A DNA stretch of 64,000 nt from NCBI RefSeq assembly GCF_000349325.1, contig NC_020504.1:5800053-5864052 (forward strand), read 5' to 3'. Below the pieces are notes generated by a model. It saw nothing but the letters and a program-made list of their open reading frames with translations. It searched no databases and was not told where the DNA came from. The stretch's first letter is position 1. Each line of letters starts with the position of its first letter. The DNA comes from Streptomyces davaonensis JCM 4913. Its GTDB lineage: Bacteria > Actinomycetota > Actinomycetes > Streptomycetales > Streptomycetaceae. Of the stretch, positions 9,699 through 17,501 are shown one piece after another. The translations under genes and the position numbers were made by a program.

Positions 9699-9722
9699 GT
9701 TTCCGGGTGGTTGTTCGGGTGT
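9699..9722 (+). promoter_or_regulatory. Candidate SigB-family promoter upstream of the anti-anti-sigma gene
   Basis: GTTT (9699-9702), a 14-nt spacer and GGGTGT (9717-9722) match the Streptomyces SigB-class pattern GNNT-N14-16-GGGTAY with one mismatch. It lies 69 nt upstream of the ATG at 9792 and would let the sigma factor control its own regulators. Confidence 0.45.
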
Positions 9723-9791
9723 CGGAGTGCGTAGGGAAGGCGTAGGGTTCGAGGGCGCCAGTCAGCCACGACGTCGGGAGTGAGAGACGGC

Positions 9792-10169
9792 ATGGACCGC
9801 GGGACAGTCGGCAGTGCACAGTCCGGCCGACTTCTGGTGGAGGTGCGGGAAGAGGGCTCCAGTGCCGTCGTAATTCCTGTGGGTGAGTTGGATCACCACA
9901 CCGCCGATTTGTTGCGTGAGCCACTCGAGGAATGCCTCGGGAAGGGTTTCAGCCGACTGGTCGTGGACTGCGCGCGGCTGGACTTCTGTGACTCCACGGG
10001 GCTCAATGTGCTGCTCGGTGCCCGCCTGAAGGCGGAGGCCGCCGGGGGCGGAGTGCACCTCGCCGCGATGCAGCCCGTGGTGGCGCGAGTCTTCGAGATC
10101 ACCGGGGCCGAGGCGGTCTTCACCGTCCATGACAGCCTCGAATCCGCCCTGGCCGACGAGGCCGACTGA
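9792..10169 (+). CDS. STAS-domain anti-anti-sigma factor
   Basis: The 125-residue single-domain protein is like RsbV/SpoIIAA. The phosphorylatable serine lies in LDFCDSTGLNVLLGARL, and the N-terminal VVIPVGELDHHTADLLREPL strand-helix unit is typical. In the partner-switching model the unphosphorylated form binds the anti-sigma kinase and frees the sigma factor; the kinase inactivates it by phosphorylating that serine. The ATG at 9792 follows GGGAGTGAGAGACGGC; a GTG at 9780 is possible. It is divergent from the sigma gene and upstream of the RsbW-like gene, which together make a complete three-component switch. Confidence 0.93.
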   Translation: MDRGTVGSAQSGRLLVEVREEGSSAVVIPVGELDHHTADLLREPLEECLGKGFSRLVVDCARLDFCDSTGLNVLLGARLKAEAAGGGVHLAAMQPVVARVFEITGAEAVFTVHDSLESALADEAD

Positions 10170-10390
10170 ATCGGACGGCGCCCGGGTGCCCGCACCCGCC
10201 GCCCCATACGGAACGCCACTCTCCGGACGTCACGGGATTCGTGCCGAAATCCGGGGGTGTTCCACCGGTCCGCTCGGGCAGGAGTCATCCTGAACATGTC
10301 GCTGTCATGGCGGCGACCCGCGATCCGCGACCGGACCTAGGTACCGACTTCTTGAATCATGAACTGGTGAATCGGTGAGGTGAAGCGCTG

Positions 10391-10909
10391 ATGAGCACCA
10401 CCCGGCCCTGCTCGCCGGGCGACCGCGGCCCCGAGCCCAGCGGCGCTTCCGGGATGTCCGACGCGGACCCGGCCGAGGCGTCCGAGCCGAAGGCGGGCGG
10501 CCCCCAGGTCCGCAGTCTGACCCTCGACGGACAGAGCGGCGTCGTACCGCTCGCCCGCGACTTCACCCGGCAGGCGCTGTACGACTGGGGCTGGCTGCCC
10601 GCCGCCGGCGCCGATCAGCGGGCGGCGGCCGAGGACGTGCTGCTCGTCGTCTCCGAGCTGGTCACCAACGCGTGCCTGCATGCCGAGGGCCCCGACCGGC
10701 TCCGCATCACCTGCGACAGCAAGGTGATCCGCCTGGAGGTCTCCGACCGGGGCACCGGTCAGCCCTCCCCTCGCACCCCCCACCGCGCGGGCCGCCCCGG
10801 CAGCCACGGCATGTTCATCGTCCAGCGCCTCTGCCTGGACTGGGGAGTGGTACGAACCCCGGGAGCCACCGGCAAGACGGTCTGGGCGGAACTCGGCGCA
10901 CCCGCCTGA
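10391..10909 (+). CDS. RsbW-like anti-sigma serine kinase (HATPase_c)
   Basis: The 172-residue protein has a low-complexity N-terminus of about 40 residues, then a GHKL ATPase domain. The N-box is VVSELVTNACLHA and the G1 box LEVSDRGTGQP, followed by RPGSHGMFIVQRLCLDWG. The family binds a SigB-type sigma factor and phosphorylates its STAS antagonist. The 221 bp between the STAS stop and this ATG is long for a simple operon, so it may have its own promoter; I see no clear consensus there. The ATG follows GGTGAGGTGAAG. It is most likely the anti-sigma factor of the neighbouring sigma, but actinobacteria have many such kinases, so cognate pairing is inference. Confidence 0.9.
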   Translation: MSTTRPCSPGDRGPEPSGASGMSDADPAEASEPKAGGPQVRSLTLDGQSGVVPLARDFTRQALYDWGWLPAAGADQRAAAEDVLLVVSELVTNACLHAEGPDRLRITCDSKVIRLEVSDRGTGQPSPRTPHRAGRPGSHGMFIVQRLCLDWGVVRTPGATGKTVWAELGAPA

Positions 10910-10990
10910 CAGTCCGCGCCACCGGCGCCGGGCATCCCCACACTTCCGACACGCACTGTGTCTTCCCTCCTCCGGGCCCCGGGCGTACCT

Positions 10991-11015
10991 TGACGGCCGA
11001 TCTGATGTGCCGTCA
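10991..11015 (+). promoter_or_regulatory. Inverted repeat upstream of the sortase-signal protein operon
   Basis: TGACGGC (10991-10997) and GCCGTCA (11009-11015) form a perfect 7-bp dyad with an 11-nt spacer containing GATCTGAT, ending 21 nt before the GTG at 11037. Similar TGACGG/CCGTCA dyads occur, to my recollection, upstream of other Streptomyces secreted-protein genes. Operator or 5'-UTR hairpin. Confidence 0.4.
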
Positions 11016-11036
11016 GGAACGAGAGGGAGCGGAACC

Positions 11037-11723
11037 GTGTCGTACCGGAATCGAACCGCCGCGCTCGCGTCCGTCGCGGCCCTGGCCGGCTCGGCGGTGC
11101 TGATGGCCGCCCCCGCCGCCCGTGCCGAGGTCGTGGACGTCAACTACCAGTGCAAGACCCCGATCGGCGACAAGAGCGCCGTCTCGCCCATCGACATCAA
11201 GGGTGTCGCGAGCGGCGGCGGCTACAAGATCACGATGTCCTGGCAGAAGGGCGTCTCCTCCAGCCCGGTCGAGCTGGGCAAGGGCGCGATGAACCCCAGC
11301 GCCACCATCAAGCTGGGCGGGGCGGAGAGCGGCACGCTGTCGGTGAGCGGCCCGGCCAACCAGGAGGCCATTCCCGCCAACACCCCCATCAAGATCAATG
11401 ACCTGACCGGCACCTACACGCCGAAGAAGTCCGGCAAGGTCACCTTCACCCCCGGCGTCCTCACCATCAAGGCGCTCGGTACGACGACCACCTGCACCCC
11501 GTCCAACAGCCCCGGCCCGGCGCTCACGCTGGACGTGAAGGCGGCGGGCGGTGGCGGCGGCGGTGGCACGCCCCAGTCCGGCTCCGACTCCGGTTCCGAA
11601 CTCCCGCAGACCGGCCCCGAGGACTCCGCTGTGGCCCTCGGCACGCTCGGCGGCACGGTCCTGCTCGCGGGGGCGGCGGGCGCGCTGTGGCTGACGCGGC
11701 GGAATCAGATGGCACGTCGCTGA
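11037..11723 (+). CDS. Secreted cell-wall-anchored protein with LPQTG sorting signal
   Basis: The 228-residue protein has a signal peptide (hydrophobic run AALAGSAVLMAAPAARA), one mature domain starting near YQCKTPIGDKSAVSP, a Gly-rich linker and a sortase signal: LPQTG, a hydrophobic stretch (LGTLGGTVLLAGAAGALWL) and a basic tail (TRRNQMARR). It should be cleaved and attached to peptidoglycan. The mature domain contains two cysteines and is repeated in the fourth gene of this cluster (VPYACKTPIGDKNATSP, ending in GTTTTCTP), so the two proteins are paralogous in part. GTG at 11037 follows GAGAGGGAGC. Molecular function is unknown. Confidence 0.87.
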   Translation: MSYRNRTAALASVAALAGSAVLMAAPAARAEVVDVNYQCKTPIGDKSAVSPIDIKGVASGGGYKITMSWQKGVSSSPVELGKGAMNPSATIKLGGAESGTLSVSGPANQEAIPANTPIKINDLTGTYTPKKSGKVTFTPGVLTIKALGTTTTCTPSNSPGPALTLDVKAAGGGGGGGTPQSGSDSGSELPQTGPEDSAVALGTLGGTVLLAGAAGALWLTRRNQMARR

Positions 11724-11779
11724 GCGCGGCGGGTCTGACCGTACGTCGCTGACCTTCTGGACCAGCGTTGGAGCCGCCC

Positions 11780-12601
11780 ATGTCGCTGACCGCCCGTGTC
11801 CTCGTCCTTGCTCCCGCCCTACTGCTTCTGTCGGCGGTCACCCCGTCCGCGGCCGCCGACGGAGGCTGGTCCGTTGCGCCCAGCGGCGGCGGGCGGCCCT
11901 CCTTCTACGCCGAGGGTGCGCCCGGGGCGGTCGTCGAGGACGTGGTGTCGGTGACCAATCGGGGCGGTGAGCCGGTCACCGTCCGGCTGTCCGCCACCGG
12001 CGCCCGGGTCGTCTTCGCCCGCTCCGAGGTGCGCGTCCCGGCCCGCACCCGCGCCGACGTCCCCTTCACGGTGACCGTCCCGGACGCCGACCGCTCGGCC
12101 GAGGTCACCGCCCGCGGCCCCGACGGCAGCTTCCGCTCGGTCGCCCTCCATCTGCGCGCCCGCGTCCCGCAGTTGTCGGCGCTGACGGTGGAGCGCGTGC
12201 GCATCGGCGACGACGGCATCACGTACGAAATCGTCAACCGCGGTACGACCAGGCTCGTCCCCCGACTGGCCGTGCGCGCCGACGGTGTCCTCGGCCCGGT
12301 CCTGGACCGCCCCGCGCGCACCCTCGCCGTCGAACTCCCCCCGGGCCGGCGGATCCGGCTCACCGAACCCTGGCCCGACCGCCCGGCCCTCGACGCCCTC
12401 GACGTCCGCCTCACGGTGACCGCCGGGGGAGGGGCCCACGACACGGCGCACGCGTCGGCCCGGTTCGTGCCCTGGCAGCCGGTGGCGGGCGGCGCGGGCG
12501 CGATGGCGACAGCGGCCTTCCTTTTCGTACGACGTCGCAGGCGCCGTATTCCCGCCGAACTGGCTGGTGCGGACGCCGAGTTGACGGGAGCGGTGAAGTG
12601 A
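11780..12601 (+). CDS. Exported DUF916-like surface protein with C-terminal TM anchor
   Basis: The 273-residue protein has an N-terminal signal peptide (RVLVLAPALLLLSAVTPSAAA), two immunoglobulin-like segments and a C-terminal TM helix (AGGAGAMATAAFLFV) followed by a strongly basic tail (RRRRRRIP). The first segment (SVAPSG, then PGAVVEDVVSVTNRGGEPVTV) resembles the N-terminal domain of DUF916/WxL-interacting proteins, which bind partner wall proteins. This is a structural resemblance only. ATG at 11780 follows TTGGAG. It lies 56 bp after the LPQTG gene and its stop overlaps the next start (TGATG), so it is co-transcribed. It probably forms a surface complex with the products on either side. 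Confidence 0.8.
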   Translation: MSLTARVLVLAPALLLLSAVTPSAAADGGWSVAPSGGGRPSFYAEGAPGAVVEDVVSVTNRGGEPVTVRLSATGARVVFARSEVRVPARTRADVPFTVTVPDADRSAEVTARGPDGSFRSVALHLRARVPQLSALTVERVRIGDDGITYEIVNRGTTRLVPRLAVRADGVLGPVLDRPARTLAVELPPGRRIRLTEPWPDRPALDALDVRLTVTAGGGAHDTAHASARFVPWQPVAGGAGAMATAAFLFVRRRRRRIPAELAGADAELTGAVK

Positions 12602-13665
12602 TGGGCAAGGTGCGGATCCCGGCGTTGCTCGCCGTACTGCTGCTGACGCTCTCCCTGGCGCCCGCCTCCGCCGCCGATCCGCCCACCGTGAAGGTCTCCA
12701 AGTCACAGGCAGGCACCGGAGGTTCGGTCACCGTCACGGGTGAGGACTGGCGGCCCCGGGCGCTGCTGATGATCCTGATCTGCGGGCAGTCGGTGCCCGC
12801 CACGGGCGTGACCGGCGGCACCAACTCCTGTGCCAACGCCGACGGCCGGGCCGTCACGACCGACGCCGAGGGCCGGTTCAGCCGGAAACTCCCCGTGGCC
12901 GAACCGCCCGTGCCTTGCCCCTGTGTGGTGCACGTGGCCACGGTCCAGGGCGCGAAGGCCGAGGCCGACGCCGTGTTCCAGGTGGCCGGGCACGCCGTCG
13001 AACCGCTGCCCGCGGACGCCTCCGGAGGACGCCTTTCCGTCCTCACCGACACCCGCCTGGACGGTTCGAGCGGCCTCCTGACCTGGTTCGGTGCCCCGCC
13101 CGCCCGCACCCTGGTCTTCACCGTCGGCAACGTCGGCACCTCACCCGTCAAGAATCCGCTGTTCCAAGTCGGTACCTCGCACGGGGTGTTCGCCCCCGAA
13201 TGGCAGGAGCAGCAGTGGCGCGGCACCATCCGCCCCGGCGGCAAGGCGCGCATCGAGCTGCCCGTCGAACTGGCCGCCGGAGCGCACGGCGACTACACCG
13301 TCTCGCTGAAGTACGGCGGGAAGGTGATGGCCGAACAGCCCTGGGGAGTGGGCCGCCCCTGGGGCGTGACCCTGTTCTGGATCCTGGTCTGCCTGGTCGT
13401 CCCGGCCGCGGTGTTCCGCGTCGGCATGGCGGCCGTGGACCGGGTACGACCCCGGCCGCACCCGCGCCGACGCGCCCTGCGCCTGCCCGAACTCGCCCTG
13501 CGCCTGCCGGGGTTGAAGCCCCGCGAGGAGGTCAGGCACTCGATCGCCTCGACCCTGCCGTGGTTCACCCCGGACTCCGGTCCGAACACGGCCGGTCGGC
13601 TCTCCGCACCGCACGACGACAGCCCGCCGAGTCCAACGACTCCCACCGGAAAGGGACCCACGTGA
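12601..13665 (+). CDS. Exported membrane-anchored protein, Cys-rich N-terminal domain
   Basis: The 354-residue protein has a signal peptide (ALLAVLLLTLSLAPASAA), an Ig-like domain beginning TVKVSKSQAGTGGSVTVTGE and a segment with clustered cysteines (LMILICGQS, TNSCANADG, PVPCPCVVHVA). A second beta domain contains LVFTVGNVGTSPVKNP. A TM helix (WGVTLFWILVCLVVPAAVF) at about residues 255-275 is followed by a basic, Pro-rich cytoplasmic tail of about 80 residues. The start ATG shares one base with the previous stop; a GTG three bases earlier is possible. The next gene overlaps by four bases. I do not recognise a catalytic motif. Genomic coupling suggests a surface assembly with the two sortase substrates. 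Confidence 0.8.
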   Translation: MGKVRIPALLAVLLLTLSLAPASAADPPTVKVSKSQAGTGGSVTVTGEDWRPRALLMILICGQSVPATGVTGGTNSCANADGRAVTTDAEGRFSRKLPVAEPPVPCPCVVHVATVQGAKAEADAVFQVAGHAVEPLPADASGGRLSVLTDTRLDGSSGLLTWFGAPPARTLVFTVGNVGTSPVKNPLFQVGTSHGVFAPEWQEQQWRGTIRPGGKARIELPVELAAGAHGDYTVSLKYGGKVMAEQPWGVGRPWGVTLFWILVCLVVPAAVFRVGMAAVDRVRPRPHPRRRALRLPELALRLPGLKPREEVRHSIASTLPWFTPDSGPNTAGRLSAPHDDSPPSPTTPTGKGPT

Positions 13666-14906
13666 GCAAGCGCAGGAGAGCCATCCCGGTCGTCGCGGCC
13701 GCACTGCTGCTGGGCGTGGCCGCGAGCCCGGCCCGAGCGGCGGAGGTGTCGTACGCGACCGAGTGCGTCCCGCCGTCGATCTCGGGCCTGCCGCCGGTCC
13801 ACGGCACCACGAAGGTGGAGATCACCGCGCCGGAGACGGCCAAGGTGGGCGACGAGGTCGAGGTGGTCTGGAAGTTCGTCCAGGCCGCCTCCAAGAACCC
13901 CGACCTCATCGACCTGCCCGCCGACTCCGTGCAGCCCAGCGGCACCCTCAAGGCGGCCGGCGCGCAGACCGCGGACATCGCGATGCAGGGTCCGCGGGAG
14001 AACCCGGCGACCCCCAAGGGCGGCGACATGGTCCTGTCCGACATGAAGGGCACGCTGAAGCTGACGGCGCCGGGGGAGGTGACGCTGACGCCGGACGCGT
14101 ACGCCATCAACGCGATGTCGACGGACACGAAGTGCACGCCGGAGGAGGCGGTCGGTTCGGCGGCGACGATCAAGGTGGCGGAAGGGGACGGGAGTCCCTC
14201 GACTCCGGCGCCCGATCCGACGGACAGCCAGACGCCGAGCCCCTCACCGACCGCCTCGGAGACCGACGGCGGCGGGCAGACCGACTTCACCGGCAAGGAG
14301 GTCCAGGTCCCCTACGCGTGCAAGACGCCCATCGGCGACAAGAACGCGACCTCGCCGGTGCAGATCGACGCCAAGAAGAACGGCGGCAGCTTCGACCTCA
14401 CCGTGCAGTTCAAGAAGTCGGTGATGGACAGCCCCGCCGACATCCCCAAGGACTCGGTCAAGCCGTCCATGGAGGTCGCCCTGGGCGGCGCCGACAAGGG
14501 CACGGTCCATGTCGAGGGCCCGACCAACGCCGAGGACATCAAGGCGGGCGAGCCGATCGAGATCCCGGACCTCAAGGGCACGTACAAGCCGGGCGCGAGC
14601 GGGGAGTCGACGCTCTCCCCGGGCGTCCTGACCATCGAGGCCCTGGGCACGACGACCACCTGCACACCGGAGAAGACGGAGGTCTCCCTGACCCTGGACA
14701 CGACCGAGCAGGAGGGCGGTGCGTCAGGAGGTGGCTCCAGCACAGGCGGCTCCGGCACAGGCGGTTCCAGCGCGTCGGGCGGCGGTCTCGCGGACACGGG
14801 CGCCGAGAGCGACGGATCGCTGAAGGCGCTGGGCCTGGTGGCGGGAACGGCGGTGCTGCTGGGGGCGGCGATCTTCACGTTCCTGCCGGGCAGAAGGACC
14901 CGATAA
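13662..14906 (+). CDS. Secreted two-domain cell-wall protein with LADTG sorting signal
   Basis: The 414-residue protein starts with a signal peptide (AIPVVAAALLLGVAASPARA). Domain 1 (from SYATECVPPSISGLPPV) is followed by a Ser/Thr/Pro linker. Domain 2 (VPYACKTPIGDK) is homologous to the mature part of the first gene in the cluster. A Gly/Ser-rich stalk leads to LADTG, a hydrophobic segment and GRRTR. LAXTG is the signal favoured by streptomycete class E sortases, so it should be covalently attached to the wall. The GTG start overlaps the previous stop by four bases. A strong hairpin follows the stop. Ligand or enzymatic role is unknown. Confidence 0.87.
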   Translation: MSKRRRAIPVVAAALLLGVAASPARAAEVSYATECVPPSISGLPPVHGTTKVEITAPETAKVGDEVEVVWKFVQAASKNPDLIDLPADSVQPSGTLKAAGAQTADIAMQGPRENPATPKGGDMVLSDMKGTLKLTAPGEVTLTPDAYAINAMSTDTKCTPEEAVGSAATIKVAEGDGSPSTPAPDPTDSQTPSPSPTASETDGGGQTDFTGKEVQVPYACKTPIGDKNATSPVQIDAKKNGGSFDLTVQFKKSVMDSPADIPKDSVKPSMEVALGGADKGTVHVEGPTNAEDIKAGEPIEIPDLKGTYKPGASGESTLSPGVLTIEALGTTTTCTPEKTEVSLTLDTTEQEGGASGGGSSTGGSGTGGSSASGGGLADTGAESDGSLKALGLVAGTAVLLGAAIFTFLPGRRTR

Positions 14907-14912
14907 AGCGGC

Positions 14913-14948
14913 GGGGCCGCTGTGACCCACACGGATCACAGCGGCCCC
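14913..14948. terminator. Bidirectional transcription terminator
   Basis: GGGGCCGCTGTGA (14913-14925) pairs perfectly with 14936-14948 across a 10-nt loop, between two convergent stop codons. Confidence 0.85.
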
Positions 14949-14965
14949 AACAGCTCGGTGAAACG

Positions 14966-16462
14966 TCAGTTGACGCTGCCCATGAGCTCCTTGACCTTCT
15001 TGCGGTACATCCACACCGCGACACCGGCGACCACGGCCAGCGTGGCCTCCAGGGCGACAACACCGGTCTTGTTCAGGTCGACCCCACCGATGGACAGCAG
15101 ACCCGTGGTCGCGTCACCCGCGGTGACCGCCAGGAACCAGACGCCCATCATCTGCGAGGCGTACTTCGTCGGCGCCATCTTCGTCGTCACCGACAGACCC
15201 ACCGGCGACACCAGCAGCTCACCGACGGTCTGCACGAAGTAGATCGCGACCAGCCACATCGCGGCCGCCTTGTGACCGCCCTCGGCGATCGACAGCGGGG
15301 CGAGGAAGAGGAAGAAGGACGCGCCGACCAGAACGAGACCCGAGGCGAACTTCACGATCGTGCTCGGCTCCTTGCCGCGCCGGTTCAGCGCGAGCCAGAA
15401 CCAGGCGAAGACCGGGGCCAGGGCCATGATCAGGACCGGGTTGACCGACTGGTACCAGGAGACCGGGAACTCCCAGCCGAGGACGGAGTTCTCGGCGGAG
15501 GCGTCGGCGAAGATCGACAGGGTCGAGCCGCCCTGGTCGTAGATCATCCAGAAGACGGCCGCGGCGACGAAGAACCAGATGTACGCGGACATCGACTTCT
15601 GCTCGGTGCGGTCCAGGTCCTTGTCGCGCTTGATGCGGACCAGGACCATCGTCGGGATGATCACGCCGAGCAGGGTCAGCGGGACCAGGATCCAGTTCAG
15701 CGTGTAGTGGCCGGAGAAGCCGACGATCGCGTAGAAGACCACGGCGATACCGGCCCAGATCGCGGCCTTGCGCAGGGTGGAGGACTTCTCCTCGGCGGAC
15801 AGCGGCGTCGGGACGACGCTGGAGCGCTCCGCCAGGTTGCGGCTGCCGATCAGGAACTGGGCGAGGCCGAGCGCCATGCCGAGCGCGGCGAGCGCGAAGC
15901 CCAGATGCCAGTTCACGTTCTCACCGATGGTGCCGATGATCAGCGGAGCGGCGAAGGCACCGAGGTTGATGCCCATGTAGAAGACGGTGAAGCCACCGTC
16001 ACGGCGCGGGTCGTCCGGTCCGTCGTAGAGGTGGCCGACCATCGTGGAGATGTTGGCCTTCAGCAGACCCGAGCCGATGGCGACCAGGCCGAGACCGGCG
16101 TAGAAGGTGCCCGAGGAGGGCAGGGCCAGCGTGAGGTGGCCGAGCATGATCACCGCACCGGCGACCGCGACGGTCTTGCGCGGCCCCCAGACGCGGTCGC
16201 CGAACCAGCCGCCGGGCATGGCGAGCAGGTACACGAGCGACACGTACACGGAGTAGATCGCGGTGGCCGTGGCCGCGTCGAGGTGAAGGCCACCCGGCGC
16301 CACGAGGTACAGCGGGAGCAGAGCCCTCATGCCGTAGTAGGAGAACCGCTCCCACATCTCGGTCATGAAGAGAGTGGCCAGTCCGCGGGGGTGGCCGAAG
16401 AAGGTGCGCTCGGTGCCGGGGGTGCCCGGTCGGGCCGAGTCCTTCGTCAGGCTGGACGCCAT
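14966..16462 (-). CDS. POT/PTR-family proton-dependent peptide transporter
   Basis: This 498-residue major-facilitator protein has 12-14 predicted TM helices. FFGHPRGLATLFMTEMWERF with SYYGMRALLPLY at the N-terminus is the PTR2 family signature including the E-x-x-E-R-F motif used in proton coupling, and GFTVFYMGINLGAFAAPLI is the second family signature. It imports di- and tripeptides into the cytoplasm. ATG at 16462 follows AGCAAGGAACGACC on the coding strand. It is monocistronic, convergent with the sortase-substrate operon and separated from it by a strong terminator. The paralogue and its peptide specificity cannot be told from sequence alone. Confidence 0.94.
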   Translation of the reverse strand: MASSLTKDSARPGTPGTERTFFGHPRGLATLFMTEMWERFSYYGMRALLPLYLVAPGGLHLDAATATAIYSVYVSLVYLLAMPGGWFGDRVWGPRKTVAVAGAVIMLGHLTLALPSSGTFYAGLGLVAIGSGLLKANISTMVGHLYDGPDDPRRDGGFTVFYMGINLGAFAAPLIIGTIGENVNWHLGFALAALGMALGLAQFLIGSRNLAERSSVVPTPLSAEEKSSTLRKAAIWAGIAVVFYAIVGFSGHYTLNWILVPLTLLGVIIPTMVLVRIKRDKDLDRTEQKSMSAYIWFFVAAAVFWMIYDQGGSTLSIFADASAENSVLGWEFPVSWYQSVNPVLIMALAPVFAWFWLALNRRGKEPSTIVKFASGLVLVGASFFLFLAPLSIAEGGHKAAAMWLVAIYFVQTVGELLVSPVGLSVTTKMAPTKYASQMMGVWFLAVTAGDATTGLLSIGGVDLNKTGVVALEATLAVVAGVAVWMYRKKVKELMGSVN

Positions 16463-16810
16463 GGTCGTTCCTTGCTGTTCGGGACGCGCGGGGTGGAGCG
16501 CTCATTCGTTTCGAGGCTGGTGAGCCAGCCCGCACACAAAAGAGACCTTCAGCGTCAAATGATTGCCAAAGGTCCCCACGGTGCTACAGGCGTTGAGTCA
16601 CCATACGGCAGGACAGTGCCGGATATGGAAGGACTTGAGACGCGGATCACAGGTGCTGATGGAACCGTGCACACCCTTTCGAAGGTCACTACAGGATTGC
16701 ACCTCAGAGGTAATGGTTCATACCAAGGTGAGAGTCGGGTAGGCGCGAGGTGAGAATCACTCGTGACCATCACACCCCGGCTCTTGTCACGGGCGGACTA
16801 CCATCAGCTC
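16463..16810. other. Intergenic region between divergent transporter and two-component genes
   Basis: It holds the promoters of both flanking genes. I see no RNA gene, long hairpin or small ORF with a convincing ribosome site. The last 30 nt before 16811 have no Shine-Dalgarno sequence, so the response-regulator mRNA may be leaderless or weakly initiated. Confidence 0.5.
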
Positions 16811-17488
16811 ATGACCCGTGTACTGCTCGCCGAGGACGACGCGTCCATCTCGGAGCCGCTGGCCCGTGCACTGCGCCGGGAAGGGTACGAGGTGGAGGTC
16901 CGTGAGGACGGCCCCACCGCACTCGAAGCCGGTATGCAGGGCGGCGTCGACCTTGTGGTGCTGGACCTCGGGCTGCCCGGCATGGACGGCCTGGAGGTGG
17001 CGCGGCGGCTGCGGGCCGAGGGCCACAGCGTCCCGATCCTCATCCTGACCGCGCGCGCCGACGAGGTGGACACCGTCGTCGGGCTGGACGCGGGCGCCGA
17101 CGACTACGTCACCAAGCCCTTCCGCCTCGCCGAACTGCTCGCCCGGGTCCGGGCCCTGCTGCGGCGCGGTGCCGCGGAGCCGCAGCAGCCGCCGGCCACG
17201 CACGGCGTGCGGATCGACGTGGAGTCCCACCGCGCCTGGATGGGCGAGGAGGAGCTCCAGCTCACCGCCAAGGAGTTCGACCTGCTGCGGGTGCTGGTCC
17301 GGGACGCCGGGCGGGTGGTCACCCGTGACCAGCTGATGCGCGAGGTCTGGGACACCACTTGGTGGTCGTCCACGAAGACCCTCGACATGCACATCTCCTG
17401 GCTGCGCAAGAAGCTCGGCGACGACGCCGCGAACCCGAGGTACATCGCGACGGTGCGTGGCGTGGGCTTCCGGTTCGAGAAGAGCTGA
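16811..17488 (+). CDS. OmpR/PhoB-family two-component response regulator
   Basis: The 225-residue regulator has an N-terminal receiver domain with acidic pocket AEDD, phosphoacceptor Asp in LVVLDLGLPGMDG and the conserved Lys in DDYVTKPF. A C-terminal winged helix (LTAKEFDLLRVLVRDAG, then VGFRFEKS at the end) binds DNA. The ATG at 16811 begins at the conserved MTRVLLAEDD; the longer in-frame extension to 16763 adds non-family sequence. The cognate kinase follows 13 bp downstream. The signal is unknown. Confidence 0.94.
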   Translation: MTRVLLAEDDASISEPLARALRREGYEVEVREDGPTALEAGMQGGVDLVVLDLGLPGMDGLEVARRLRAEGHSVPILILTARADEVDTVVGLDAGADDYVTKPFRLAELLARVRALLRRGAAEPQQPPATHGVRIDVESHRAWMGEEELQLTAKEFDLLRVLVRDAGRVVTRDQLMREVWDTTWWSSTKTLDMHISWLRKKLGDDAANPRYIATVRGVGFRFEKS

Positions 17489-17501
17489 GCAAGCGAGTTC
17501 C

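Noticed and set aside
13763..16753. 996-codon plus-strand ORF overlapping the LADTG gene and the transporter
   Set aside because: It is antisense to the POT transporter and out of frame with the sortase substrate, whose signal peptide, sorting signal and membrane motifs are clear. High GC makes such shadows common.
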